The notes under the pieces were generated by a model. It was given only the letters and a program-made list of their open reading frames with translations, did no database searches and was not told where the DNA came from. A stretch of 45,337 nucleotides of DNA from Deltaproteobacteria bacterium (lineage in GTDB: Bacteria; Myxococcota_A; Polyangia; Polyangiales; JADJMO01). Positions 25,347 to 34,200 of the stretch are shown here, in pieces (positions within the stretch are counted from its first letter, which is position 1; each line of letters starts with the position of its first letter). Both the position numbers and the translations under genes were made by a program. The stretch is from positions 1 through 45,337 of the forward strand of contig JANYDK010000076.1 in assembly GCA_025363655.1 (NCBI GenBank), in the 5' to 3' direction.

Positions 25347-26006
25347 CTAGGGAGGATCGGGCGGGTCGCAGCGGCCCCAGCGTTGGGGAAAGTCACCAAG
25401 GCGCACGAAGACTCCCTCGACGTGGCAAACCATCCCGAGATCGCACTGCTCGTCGTGGCCGACGGCGCCCGAGCCATAGGGACCCGGATCGCAGAGCTCC
25501 CAATGGGGCACCGCGCGGCATGCGTCCTTGGAGTTGCACTCGGTGGCCTCGATGCCGCTGCCGGCGTCGTCCTCTGCCCAGTCGCGCTTCACGCAACAGA
25601 CCGGATCGGTGAAGCCGCTGCCTTCGCAGTCTCGGCGAGTGAGACATCGCGAGTCGTCGGACAAAATGAACGAAGCGTGCGTGACGGGGCAGGTGGTCGC
25701 GAGCGGGAGGCACTCGTCGTGCTTGTCGGTGTATCGACAGCAGTGATCGCTGCCGGGCGTGCAGATGGAGGCGTCGGTACAAAAAGGTTGGAGCGGGCCG
25801 ATGTCACCGCTGCTCCCGGCATCGGTGTCGGACGGCGGCGCGTCGGCCACGTCGAGTCGACTGTCGACCAAGGTCGAGTCTTCGATGGCGCTGTCGCGGC
25901 GACCGCCGGTGAGGCCTTCGTCGGGATAGACGAGCGAGCATCCGAGGCCGGAGCCGATGACGGCGCCGACGAGTGCACGCCAACCGACTGCAGGTCGAGT
26001 GCTCAC
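25347..26006 (-). CDS. Cysteine-rich lipoprotein coupled to the FHA/sigma-54 activator
   Basis: The product has 219 residues. GTG at 26006 overlaps the stop of the activator gene (GTGA), so translation is coupled. The leader ends in a lipobox-like GLGC. After a D/S-rich linker the mature part has many cysteines (FCTDASICTPGSDHCCRY, CLTRRDCEGS, VCCVKRD, CRAVPHWELCDPG, QCDLGMVCHVEG), suggesting a disulfide-knotted extracellular domain of the EB-module or dickkopf-like type. No function is known. Coupling to a cytoplasmic transcription activator is unusual. Confidence 0.82.
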   Translation of the reverse strand: MSTRPAVGWRALVGAVIGSGLGCSLVYPDEGLTGGRRDSAIEDSTLVDSRLDVADAPPSDTDAGSSGDIGPLQPFCTDASICTPGSDHCCRYTDKHDECLPLATTCPVTHASFILSDDSRCLTRRDCEGSGFTDPVCCVKRDWAEDDAGSGIEATECNSKDACRAVPHWELCDPGPYGSGAVGHDEQCDLGMVCHVEGVFVRLGDFPQRWGRCDPPDPP

Positions 26007-27355
26007 TTCTGCCTCGCCTTGATGGTTTGAAAATATCGTCGCGCGACGCCCGCCGCTGCCGCCGCGTGAGAGACGTTGCCGCCGTGTCGTTCGAGCACCT
26101 CTTCGAGGTAGCGCTCTTGGAACGCATCGAGCACTTGGCGCCGCGCCTCCGACCATGGCAACCGGCGCGCGACGATCGAGGCGATGACGTCGTCCGAGGG
26201 GCTCGGAGGGGCGTTCGTCGTCGCGCTCTTCTTCACCTCGGGGACGCTCTCGGGGGCGCTCTCGAGGACCAAGCCATCGAGCGCGACGTGACGCGCGACC
26301 ACGTTGTGGAGCTCGCGGACGTTGCCCGGCCACGGGTAGTCTTCGAGGCGACGCCGAAGCTCGTCGGAGATGGTCTCGTCGCCGCGCAGACGTCGAAGAA
26401 ATGAGCGCGCGAGCCGTTCGACGTCGCCGTGACGCTTGCGCAGAGGGGGCAGCTCGACGCGCGCGACGGCGAGCCGAAAGAAGAGATCGTCGCGGAAGCG
26501 CCCGGCTTGCACCTCGCGATCGAGATCGCGACGTGTGGCCGCCAAGATGCGGACGTCGACCTTGATCCACTTGTCGCCGCCGATGCGTCGAATCTCCGAG
26601 CGCTCGAGGGCACGCAGGAGCTTGGCTTGGAGGGAGAGATCGAGGTCGCCGATTTCGTCGATGAGGAGCGTGCCGCCATCGGCTTGCTCGAAGACGCCGC
26701 GGCGGGTCTCGATGGCCGAGGTGAAGGCTCCCCGCTCGTGGCCGAAGAGCGCGGCCTCGACGAGGTTCTGCGCGACGGCGGTGCAGTCGAAGACGACGAA
26801 GGGGCCACGCGCGCGAGGTCCTTGTTCATGCAACGATTCGGCGAGCAGCTCTTTGCCGGTGCCCGTTTCGCCTTCGAGGATCACGGGCACCCTCGACGCG
26901 GCGAGCCGCTCGAGCAGCGGATAGATTCGTCGCATCGCCGGGCTGGCGCCGACCAACCGACCGAACGAGGTCTCTTTCGGCAGCTCGGGCGCGTCTGCGC
27001 GGACGACTGCGTGTGCCTTGAGCGTGCTGCTGCCGATCTCGATGGTCTCGCCCCCCGAGAGGAGCGCGTCGACGACGCGGAGCCCGGAGACGAGGACGCC
27101 GTTGGTCGACTCGAGATCGGTGACGCGCAAGAGCGTGCCTTGCATCTCGAGCGAGAGGTGTCGCCTGGAGATCGTCGGATCGGTGAGGCGCAGACCGCAG
27201 GCGGTGCTCAGCCCGACCAAGACAGGGCCGTCGACGACGACGCTGCTCCCGACGTCGGCACCGCGGATGACCTCGACGCGAAAGGCCGTAGGAATCGGGC
27301 GTGAGCGCTCGACGGCCCGTGCGACGGTGGAGACGTCCCGACCACGGTCTGCCAT
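26003..27355 (-). CDS. FHA-domain sigma-54-dependent transcriptional activator
   Basis: The product has 450 residues. An FHA domain (about 26-112; conserved TISRRH and ESTNG) binds phosphothreonine. The AAA+ domain has Walker A GETGTGKE (162-169), GAFTSA at 209-214 (in place of the canonical GAFTGA), Walker B GGTLLIDEIGDL (227-238) and FRDDLFFRL with the Arg finger. The Fis-type helix-turn-helix is at 424-444. There is no receiver domain, so control is through phosphopeptide binding, presumably involving the divergent Ser/Thr kinase. ATG 27355 starts 83 bases from that kinase's start. Confidence 0.93.
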   Translation of the reverse strand: MADRGRDVSTVARAVERSRPIPTAFRVEVIRGADVGSSVVVDGPVLVGLSTACGLRLTDPTISRRHLSLEMQGTLLRVTDLESTNGVLVSGLRVVDALLSGGETIEIGSSTLKAHAVVRADAPELPKETSFGRLVGASPAMRRIYPLLERLAASRVPVILEGETGTGKELLAESLHEQGPRARGPFVVFDCTAVAQNLVEAALFGHERGAFTSAIETRRGVFEQADGGTLLIDEIGDLDLSLQAKLLRALERSEIRRIGGDKWIKVDVRILAATRRDLDREVQAGRFRDDLFFRLAVARVELPPLRKRHGDVERLARSFLRRLRGDETISDELRRRLEDYPWPGNVRELHNVVARHVALDGLVLESAPESVPEVKKSATTNAPPSPSDDVIASIVARRLPWSEARRQVLDAFQERYLEEVLERHGGNVSHAAAAAGVARRYFQTIKARQK

Positions 27356-27415
27356 CGAGTCGATTGATATCAGAGCAGGACCGGGGCGTCGCAGTGCCAG
27401 GCGGCGCAACCTTGC

Positions 27416-27421
27416 TACAAT
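27416..27421 (+). promoter_or_regulatory. Candidate -10 element TACAAT of the kinase gene
   Basis: TTGCTACAAT places a near-consensus -10 box 17 bases before the GTG at 27439; GGAGG at 27426-27430 is the ribosome-binding site. Transcription would start about 10 bases before the gene. No good -35 is visible, so an activator may be needed. Confidence 0.4.
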
Positions 27422-27438
27422 GTTCGGAGGTGTCCGAG

Positions 27439-29013
27439 GTGTCCGAGGTCCGCGCCCGCTCGAAACGCTACGTCCTCTTCGACGAGATCGCCTCGGGCGG
27501 CATGGCGAGCGTCCACTACGGCCGCATGCGCGGCGCTGCCGGGTTCGCGCGCACGGTCGCCATCAAGCGCATGCATCCGGCGTTGGCGAAAGACGCGGCC
27601 TTCGCCGCGATGTTCGTCGACGAGGCGCGTGTCGCCGCACGCATTCATCACCCGTCGGTGGTCGAGATCCTCGACGTGGTCGCCGAGGACGGCGAGCTGC
27701 TGCTGGTGCTCGAGTACATCCACGGCGAGAGCGTCGCCGGCTTGATTCGCAAATCGCAGAAGCGCGGGGAGATGCCCGCCGTGTCGATCGTCGCCGGCAT
27801 CGTCACGTCGTTCCTCCATGGCCTGCACGCAGCGCACGAGGCGAAGGACGAAGCGGGCGCGCCGCTCGAGGTGATCCATCGCGACGTCTCGCCGCAGAAC
27901 GTGCTCGTCGGCACCGATGGGCTCGCGCGCCTCCTCGATTTCGGCGTCGCCAAGGCGCGCTCGCGGCTGCGCACCACCGGTGCCGCCGCGGTGGTCAAAG
28001 GCAAGTTCGCCTACATGCCGCCGGAACAGTTGGCTGGTGAGAAGATCACCCGGCGGGTCGACATCTATGCGGCAGGCATCGTCCTCTGGGAGCTCCTCAC
28101 CACGCGTTGGCTCTTCGAGGCCGACGACGAGCGCACACTCCTCGCGCGGGTGATGCATCCCCACGTGCCGACGCCGTCGTCGATCTCCGCCGCCGTGCCG
28201 CCGGAGCTCGATCGCATCGTCCTTCGTGCGCTCTCGATCGATCCGGAGGCGAGGTTCGCCACCGCGCGCGAGATGGCGGTGGCGATCGAAGACGCCGTTC
28301 CGATCGCGACGGCGACACGCATCGGCGGGTGGGTCGACGATCTCGCTGGCGAGACGCTCTCGCGACGCTCGAAGGTGGTGTCGGCGATCGAGCGCGCCGA
28401 CATCAACAGGTCGCCCACCTCCGAGCCACCGATCGAAGTGAAGACCGTCGAGACGCCGCCACCGTCGTTCATCGATCGCGCACCGACGGCGATCGAAGGC
28501 CCACCGACGGTCGAAGACATCGGGCGCAACGAGACCGTCGCCGCCGTCACGCATCCGCAGACGGGAACTTCGAAGCGCTCGCGTGGTGGGCTCTACGTCG
28601 TCTTCGGCGCGCTCGCTACCCTCTCGCTGGTGGCTTATTTCGCGGTGTCTTCGTCGTCTCCGAGCTCGCAAGCGCCTGCGCCGCAGGCGTCGAGCAAGAG
28701 CGAAGCGCAGGGCGCGGGTCTCTCCACGACGTCGTCGCCGAAGGTCGTCGCCACCGACGTTCCCCCGCAGCCGACGACGACGTCGAGCGCGATCACCTCG
28801 GCATCGACCAACGCGACCAACGCGACCAACGCGACCAACGCGACGGTGACGAAGGTGCCCGCGGCGAAGCTCCCGATGCCCGTCGTCAAGCCATCCGCGT
28901 CGCAGCCGACCCCGACGGCATCGGCGGCGGTTCCCAAGGCCAAGCCCGATTGCGATCCACCCTTCGTGTATGATTCTGCTGGGCGCAAGGTCTACAAGGT
29001 GCAGTGTCTTTGA
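27439..29013 (+). CDS. Hanks-type Ser/Thr protein kinase with single membrane anchor
   Basis: The product has 524 residues. The kinase domain has a Gly-rich loop (SGGMASVHYG), Lys in AIKRM (about 43), Glu62, the catalytic HRD (148-150) with SPQN, DFG (167-169) and PPE. A single membrane segment follows (about 384-403). The extracytoplasmic part is Ser/Thr/Ala/Pro-rich, includes four N-A-T repeats from a 9-bp DNA tandem (28806-28841), and ends in CDPPFVYDSAGRKVYKVQCL. GTG at 27439 is preferred because GGAGG is 8 bases upstream; GTG at 27430 is possible. It is divergent from the FHA activator and just before a PEGA-like protein. Confidence 0.93.
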   Translation: MSEVRARSKRYVLFDEIASGGMASVHYGRMRGAAGFARTVAIKRMHPALAKDAAFAAMFVDEARVAARIHHPSVVEILDVVAEDGELLLVLEYIHGESVAGLIRKSQKRGEMPAVSIVAGIVTSFLHGLHAAHEAKDEAGAPLEVIHRDVSPQNVLVGTDGLARLLDFGVAKARSRLRTTGAAAVVKGKFAYMPPEQLAGEKITRRVDIYAAGIVLWELLTTRWLFEADDERTLLARVMHPHVPTPSSISAAVPPELDRIVLRALSIDPEARFATAREMAVAIEDAVPIATATRIGGWVDDLAGETLSRRSKVVSAIERADINRSPTSEPPIEVKTVETPPPSFIDRAPTAIEGPPTVEDIGRNETVAAVTHPQTGTSKRSRGGLYVVFGALATLSLVAYFAVSSSSPSSQAPAPQASSKSEAQGAGLSTTSSPKVVATDVPPQPTTTSSAITSASTNATNATNATNATVTKVPAAKLPMPVVKPSASQPTPTASAAVPKAKPDCDPPFVYDSAGRKVYKVQCL

Positions 29014-29876
29014 GCGTCATCGACCCGAAAAAAAGAGCGTTTCGATGGCTCGCGGCGGCGGCGCTGACGCTCGGCATCGCGCCGACCAACGTCGCTGCGG
29101 AGGAGACTGCGCCCATCGAGATCAGCGAGACGGAGAAGAAGGCCTGCGTCGAGGCCTCGGTGGTCGGTCAGAGCCAGCGCACCGATGGCAAGCTCGGCAA
29201 GGCGCGCGAGTCGTTCCTCCGGTGCGCGCAAGCCTCTTGCCCGTCGCTGTTGCGTAAGGAATGCGACGGTTGGTTTCACGAAGTCGAGTTGGCGATTCCG
29301 ACGATCATCGCGAGCGCGCGTGATCCGGCGGGGAGCGATCTCACCGACGTGCGACTCTCGGTCGACGGCGTCGTCCTCGCGAGCAAGCTCGACGGGCGGG
29401 CAATTGCGCTCGATCCGGGCGTGCACGAGCTGGTGTTCACGAGCCCAGGACGAGAGCCGGTGCATCAGAGCGTCGTCCTCGCCGAGGGTGAGCTTCGTCG
29501 CGCGGTGCGGGTGGTGATGCTGCCGAGCACGAGCGAGGACGGTCCACACGTTCCATCGCCTTCGCCGTCGATCGCGCCTTGGCTCCTCGTCGGCGTCTCG
29601 GTCGTCGCGCTCGGAAGCTTCACGTATTTCGGGCTCGAGGGCGGCAGCAAGATGCGCTCGTTCTCCGACTGCAAACCGGAGTGCGATCCCTCGGACGTCA
29701 GCTCGGCGCGCAAGAAGCTGCTCGTCGCCGACATCTCGCTCGGCGTCGCGGTGGCCTCCGCCGGGCTCGCGGTGGTTCTCTTCACGTCGTCGCGTGGTGA
29801 ATCCAAACCGGCGACGTCGATTGGCCTCGCGCCGATCCCCGGCGGCGGCATCGCCGGCTTCGCGGGCGCGTTCTGA
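29004..29876 (+). CDS. Exported PEGA-like-domain protein with two membrane segments
   Basis: The product has 290 residues. Hydrophobic N-terminus (signal or anchor), then a helical domain with four cysteines, then a PEGA-like strand set (LTDVRLSVDGVVLASKL, IALDPGVHELVFTSPGREPVHQSVVLAEGELRRAVRVVML). Membrane segments are at about 188-208 and 235-255. Genes of this kind follow Ser/Thr kinases in myxobacteria. The start is GTG 29004, or TTG 29010, which would overlap the kinase stop as TTGA; AAGGTG precedes both. It is a likely partner or substrate of the kinase (inference). Confidence 0.82.
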   Translation: MSLSVIDPKKRAFRWLAAAALTLGIAPTNVAAEETAPIEISETEKKACVEASVVGQSQRTDGKLGKARESFLRCAQASCPSLLRKECDGWFHEVELAIPTIIASARDPAGSDLTDVRLSVDGVVLASKLDGRAIALDPGVHELVFTSPGREPVHQSVVLAEGELRRAVRVVMLPSTSEDGPHVPSPSPSIAPWLLVGVSVVALGSFTYFGLEGGSKMRSFSDCKPECDPSDVSSARKKLLVADISLGVAVASAGLAVVLFTSSRGESKPATSIGLAPIPGGGIAGFAGAF

Positions 29877-29879
29877 AGG

Positions 29880-30743
29880 TCAGTCCCAAGCGACGCCGTG
29901 AAGTTGGGCGAGGCGCACGAGGTGCGACCGAAACGTCCCATACGCGAACGCGTCCGATCGGAGCCGCGCTTGCCACCCTTGATCGACCCGCAGTCGCGTC
30001 GACAGCTCACCGAGCCCGTTGGCGGCGAAGAGCGCCTCGACGCGATCGCGCAGATGCCGCGCGGCGAAGCAGAGGAGCGCATAGCGTTCGAGAGAGAGCG
30101 GCGGCTCGGCAGGTGGGAGCGCCGATGGCGGCGTGTGCTCGGTCAACGTCGGCGAGTGTTGCGGCGGCGCGGCCACACCCATCGCGGCGGCGAGGAGGTC
30201 CTTGTGCTCGAGCGCGCGCGAGATGCGACGTGCGAAAGGGCTCGCCGAGGGGAGCGTGCTTCGCGGCGGCGGCTCGGTCCACGAAGACGGTGGTGGAATC
30301 GAGGGCCGCGAAGAAATCGGCCTTGTTTCCGAGGGCGGAAACGCAGCCGGCGGCGGCGGTGACGAGCTCGGCGTACAGGCTGGCGGAGCCGGGGTCGTGT
30401 CGCCCGATCGGCTGTAGCGCACCCAGAAGTCGCGCATCCGCGTCTTCATCGACGCCAGCTCACGCGACTCCGACGGATGCGTGGCGAGGCGCCGATTCCA
30501 CGCCGCGAGCTCGCGCGCGAGCGCGTCACGATGGTGGAGATCGAACTTCGACGAGATCTCCTTCGCGCGATGCGGAAGCATGTCGAGGCCCATGCGAAGC
30601 GAGGCGTACTCGAGGAGGGTGAGGGTCGGCTCCTTCGCCCGATCGGGAAGGAGCTCGTCGGCGAGCGACGTCGCTGCGTCGTCTTCGTCGTCGTGATCTT
30701 CGTGTCCAGGTTGCTCGGAGAGCTCTTCTGCTGCGTTGCTCAT
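29880..30743 (-). CDS. T6SS-linked protein with two related helical units
   Basis: The product has 287 residues, with no signal or membrane segment. An acidic N-terminus (HEDHDDEDD) is followed by a helical unit of about 70 residues (from LTLLEYASLRMGLDML through RELAAWNRRLATHPSES). Next is a Pro/Ser-rich linker (about 118-175) and a second unit starting LSLERYALLCFAARHL with DQGWQARLRSD. Both share L-x-L-x-x-YA-x-L at the start and a W-x-x-RL core, so they look like a duplicated domain. Third gene of the VgrG operon, so an adaptor, chaperone or immunity protein is possible. No family recognised. Confidence 0.78.
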   Translation of the reverse strand: MSNAAEELSEQPGHEDHDDEDDAATSLADELLPDRAKEPTLTLLEYASLRMGLDMLPHRAKEISSKFDLHHRDALARELAAWNRRLATHPSESRELASMKTRMRDFWVRYSRSGDTTPAPPACTPSSSPPPPAAFPPSETRPISSRPSIPPPSSWTEPPPRSTLPSASPFARRISRALEHKDLLAAAMGVAAPPQHSPTLTEHTPPSALPPAEPPLSLERYALLCFAARHLRDRVEALFAANGLGELSTRLRVDQGWQARLRSDAFAYGTFRSHLVRLAQLHGVAWD

Positions 30744-30815
30744 CGTCCTTGACCTCCAACAGTTGATCAGAGGTTCCGAGCGGGCCTTTTCTTATTGCTC
30801 GTCTCGCTCGTCTTT

Positions 30816-31202
30816 TCACCGCGAGACGCGCAGCCCTTCGGAGCCGGCGTCGTCGATGGTGATTTTTCCAGCGCCGAGCGCGCACTGACAGCACGAGTCG
30901 TCGGTGAGCGCGATCTTGCCGTCGAAGCGAATTCCCTCGGCACCGGATGACCAAGGCGCAGGCACCTGCGGCAGGCACGGCTTCGGCGCCTTCGTCGGAT
31001 CGGCAGCGACCGCGGGGTTCGTCGTCGAGGTGCACATCCCGAAGGTCGGAATGTTCGTCGGCAGGTGATCGTCGACGACCGCGGCCGGCTTGCGTCCGCC
31101 GGTGACGAGGTGCGCAGGCGTGATCGTCAACGTCGTGGGCGGGCCCGGTGCCGCCTTGTCGCACTTCAAGCGGGCACCGAGGAGGACGAGCTTGGTCGTC
31201 AT
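30816..31202 (-). CDS. DUF4280 PAAR-like protein (T6SS spike tip)
   Basis: The product has 128 residues. It shows the DUF4280 pattern: TLTITPAHLVTGGRKPAAVVDDHLP, NIPTFGMCTSTTNPAVAADP, PCLPQVPAPW and the Cys pair region DDSCCQCALGAGKITI. DUF4280 proteins are related to PAAR tips, which cap VgrG and carry effectors. ATG 31202 starts 1 base after the VgrG stop, so it is coexpressed with VgrG. The longer frame adds residues from within VgrG and is rejected. Confidence 0.9.
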   Translation of the reverse strand: MTTKLVLLGARLKCDKAAPGPPTTLTITPAHLVTGGRKPAAVVDDHLPTNIPTFGMCTSTTNPAVAADPTKAPKPCLPQVPAPWSSGAEGIRFDGKIALTDDSCCQCALGAGKITIDDAGSEGLRVSR

Positions 31203-31203
31203 G

Positions 31204-34200
31204 TCAGCACCCGAACGCGGAGGTGAGCCGGCCCAAGGTTTCACGCGTCGGCAAGCCATCGACGTGCAGGTGCTCGCGCCGTTGGAAAGCGAGGAAGGCG
31301 TTGCGCAGGCTCTCCGGAAGCTCGGCCGCCGCGGCGAATCCGAGCTGCGCGAGCCGCTGCCGTTGCCCGCTCTCGGTGTCGATCGGATCGAGGCCGCCGA
31401 TCTCGATGGCGTAGCGCGCGGTCGGATTTCCTCGCGCGTCGAGCGTCGAGAGGTAGACGTGACGCCGCGTCACCGGGACCTCTAGGGTGACGTTCCCGCC
31501 TGAGATCGTCCCTCGCTCGGGGAGGCCGCCCTCGGCGTGGTACTCACCGGAGACGGGACGCTCGCCATCGTGCAGCTCGAGGTGGACGTCGACGGTGGGG
31601 ATGCGCAGCGTGAGCGTGGTCGACGTCGAGCCGGGGGCGATCATGATCGGCTCCGGCGGGGCCGCTGCGGTGCGTGGGATGAAGAGCGCTTCCCCCGGCG
31701 GGAGGATGTCGCGCGTGACGCCCGTTCGATGGGTGAGCTCGCGATTCTGCGCGGCGTTCCAGATGTCGTCGCTCGCGACGTCGTAGTGATAGGCGATGTC
31801 GTGGAGGTGCTCTCCCGCGCGGATCACGTGATAGCGCGGAGCCTCCGTCGACTGCGCGCACGCCGGCGGCCGCTGGTTCCACGCGCTCACCGGATGATCG
31901 GGGAGCGACACCGCACAAGCGCAGTCGATGTCGATGACCGCTTCGCCGTGTGCATCGGTGACGCCGGAGAACTGCATCCCGTCGTCACCTGGCGCGACGA
32001 CGAGGAAGCGCACGTTGGCGGCCGGGTGCGCGGGACCAGGTTGGCCGTGACTGACGAGCACCAACTCGACCTTCAGCTTGGTCACCTTCGGCTTGCGCGC
32101 CTTGCGACTCGCAGGCGTCTGACCTGGCCGGCTCAGATCGATGGTGTCTCCGTGGATCTCGACTGCGCTGCCTTCTTGGCTCACCCCGACGCGCGCGGCG
32201 CCGGCGAAGAGCTCGACCTTCTTGCCTCGCAACGAAGTCGCCTCGCGGGTCACGACCTCGAAGCTGTCGCCGCGCGTATGAATCGTCTTGCCGTCGATGA
32301 CGACCTTCGGGGACGAGAGCACGATCGAGTCGGGGGTGATCTCGAGGTAGCTCTCGCCGCAGCGGAGGCGCACGCGCTCTTCCGAGGTGACTTCGATGAG
32401 CTTGCTCGACTCGGCGCGCGCTTGGCCGTTCACGTGGAAGAGGAGCGAGCGCTCGTGCGTCGGATGACCGACCGTGACGACGCTGCAGCCGCGCACCTGG
32501 GCGATCGCTTCCGCCTCGAAGTTGCCTCGAACGGCGCCATCGACGTGCGTCCGGACCTCGCCGCCGACGCGGTTGCGCTGGGCGCCGTCGACGACGGTCT
32601 CGAGCGCGCCGGCGATTCGCTCGTGCACGTCTCCGGTGACGCGTGTTCTCCGTGAGCCGCGCACTTCGTCGCGCGTGTCCCCGTCGATGGTGGTGACGCG
32701 ATTGCGACGAAGCGTCGTCGTGACGTCGCCATCGACGGTCGACTCCAAGGTGCCGATGACGCGCTCGGTCTGGTTGCCCTCGACGTAGGACGTGTCGTTG
32801 CCGAGGACGTTGGCGTCGCGATCGGCGCCGACGCTGACGTTCAGATCGCGCTCGGCGCGGAGAATCACTTCCTCGGATCCCGCCAAATCTTCGAACAGAA
32901 GCGCGTTGTAGCCGCTGCTCCCAGGCGTGCTGCGGGTGACGATGCCGCTGCGGGTCGCTTGCCCCGGCATCGGCACCGGACAGGGATGGGTCTGGTTCGG
33001 CAGGCATCCGATGACCACCGGCTTGTCGACGTCGCCTTGGAGAAAGCTCACCAGCACCTCCATCCCGACCCGGGGGAGGAATTGAGTGCCGAAGCCGTCG
33101 CCGTTCCAACTCTGCATCACGCGGAGCCAACACGAGCTGTGCTCGTTCGGGGCGTTGTCGTAGTCCCAGCGAAACTGGACCTTCACCCGTCCGAAGGCGT
33201 CGGTGAAGATCTCGTGGTTCTCGGGGCCGACGACGACCGCATTCTCGAGGACCTGCATCACCGATCGCTCGGGAATTTCCGGCCGAAAGACGACGTCGAG
33301 CGGTACGCACTCGAACTCGTTCTGGAAGGGCGTCCGCTCGCGATTCTCCGGATCGACGAAGACGCTCCCCTCCATCCCAGCCGTCCCCGCCCGGTCTTTC
33401 GGCATGCGCTGGACGAGGCCCGGGTTCCAACCCTCGCACGTCATCTTGGTGACGACGTAGCCGGCGTCGAGACTCGGCTCGGGGTGGCCATCGAGCGTGA
33501 ACGAGAGACCGGGATAGACGCGCCGCGAGTTGCTGCTGCCGGTGCCGACCGTGTCCCTTCGTTGCAGCTCTTGCAGCTTGCGACGCGCCGTCTCTTGGTC
33601 GTGGCGATCGTCGTCAGGCAACTGTGCATCGACGGGCGGCGCGTATTGGTAGACGACGCGTTGGCTGGCGAGGATTCCCGACGCTTCTTGCATCACGCCA
33701 GCGGCGAAGGCGCGTCCGATGCGATTGCCCGAAGCCCACGAAACGGCATGTCCGGCGTTGCGAGCGGACGCAGCCGTCTGGCGTCCGACGGAGCTGAGCG
33801 CCGAGAGCGCCGAGGTGGCGAGCCGGCCACCGAGGCGCAAGGCCGACTCCGCGCTCACTCCACTGGTGCCGACGAGGTCGCAGTGCGGGTGGGTGAAATC
33901 GTAGTCGCGCAGGCGCACGCGTGTGGTGCCGATCTGGCGACGAAGACGGAAGCGATACACCTGGTCGGAGCCCGGTCGCCCCCAGACGTTGGAGTTGAAG
34001 TCGAGGATCGGTGGCCCGGCGAGCCCGGCCGGACCGCCGACCGCGTCGATGAGCTGTCCGAAGCCGGCGCTGGCGACGCCGAACGCGCCACCGAGCACGC
34101 CCGCGCCGCCGAGCGCGGTCATCGCTCCGCTTCCGGCGAGGCCCGGTACGAGCGAGAGCGCTGCCGAGAGTCCGTCGGCGATGAGCCCGTAGGACATCGC

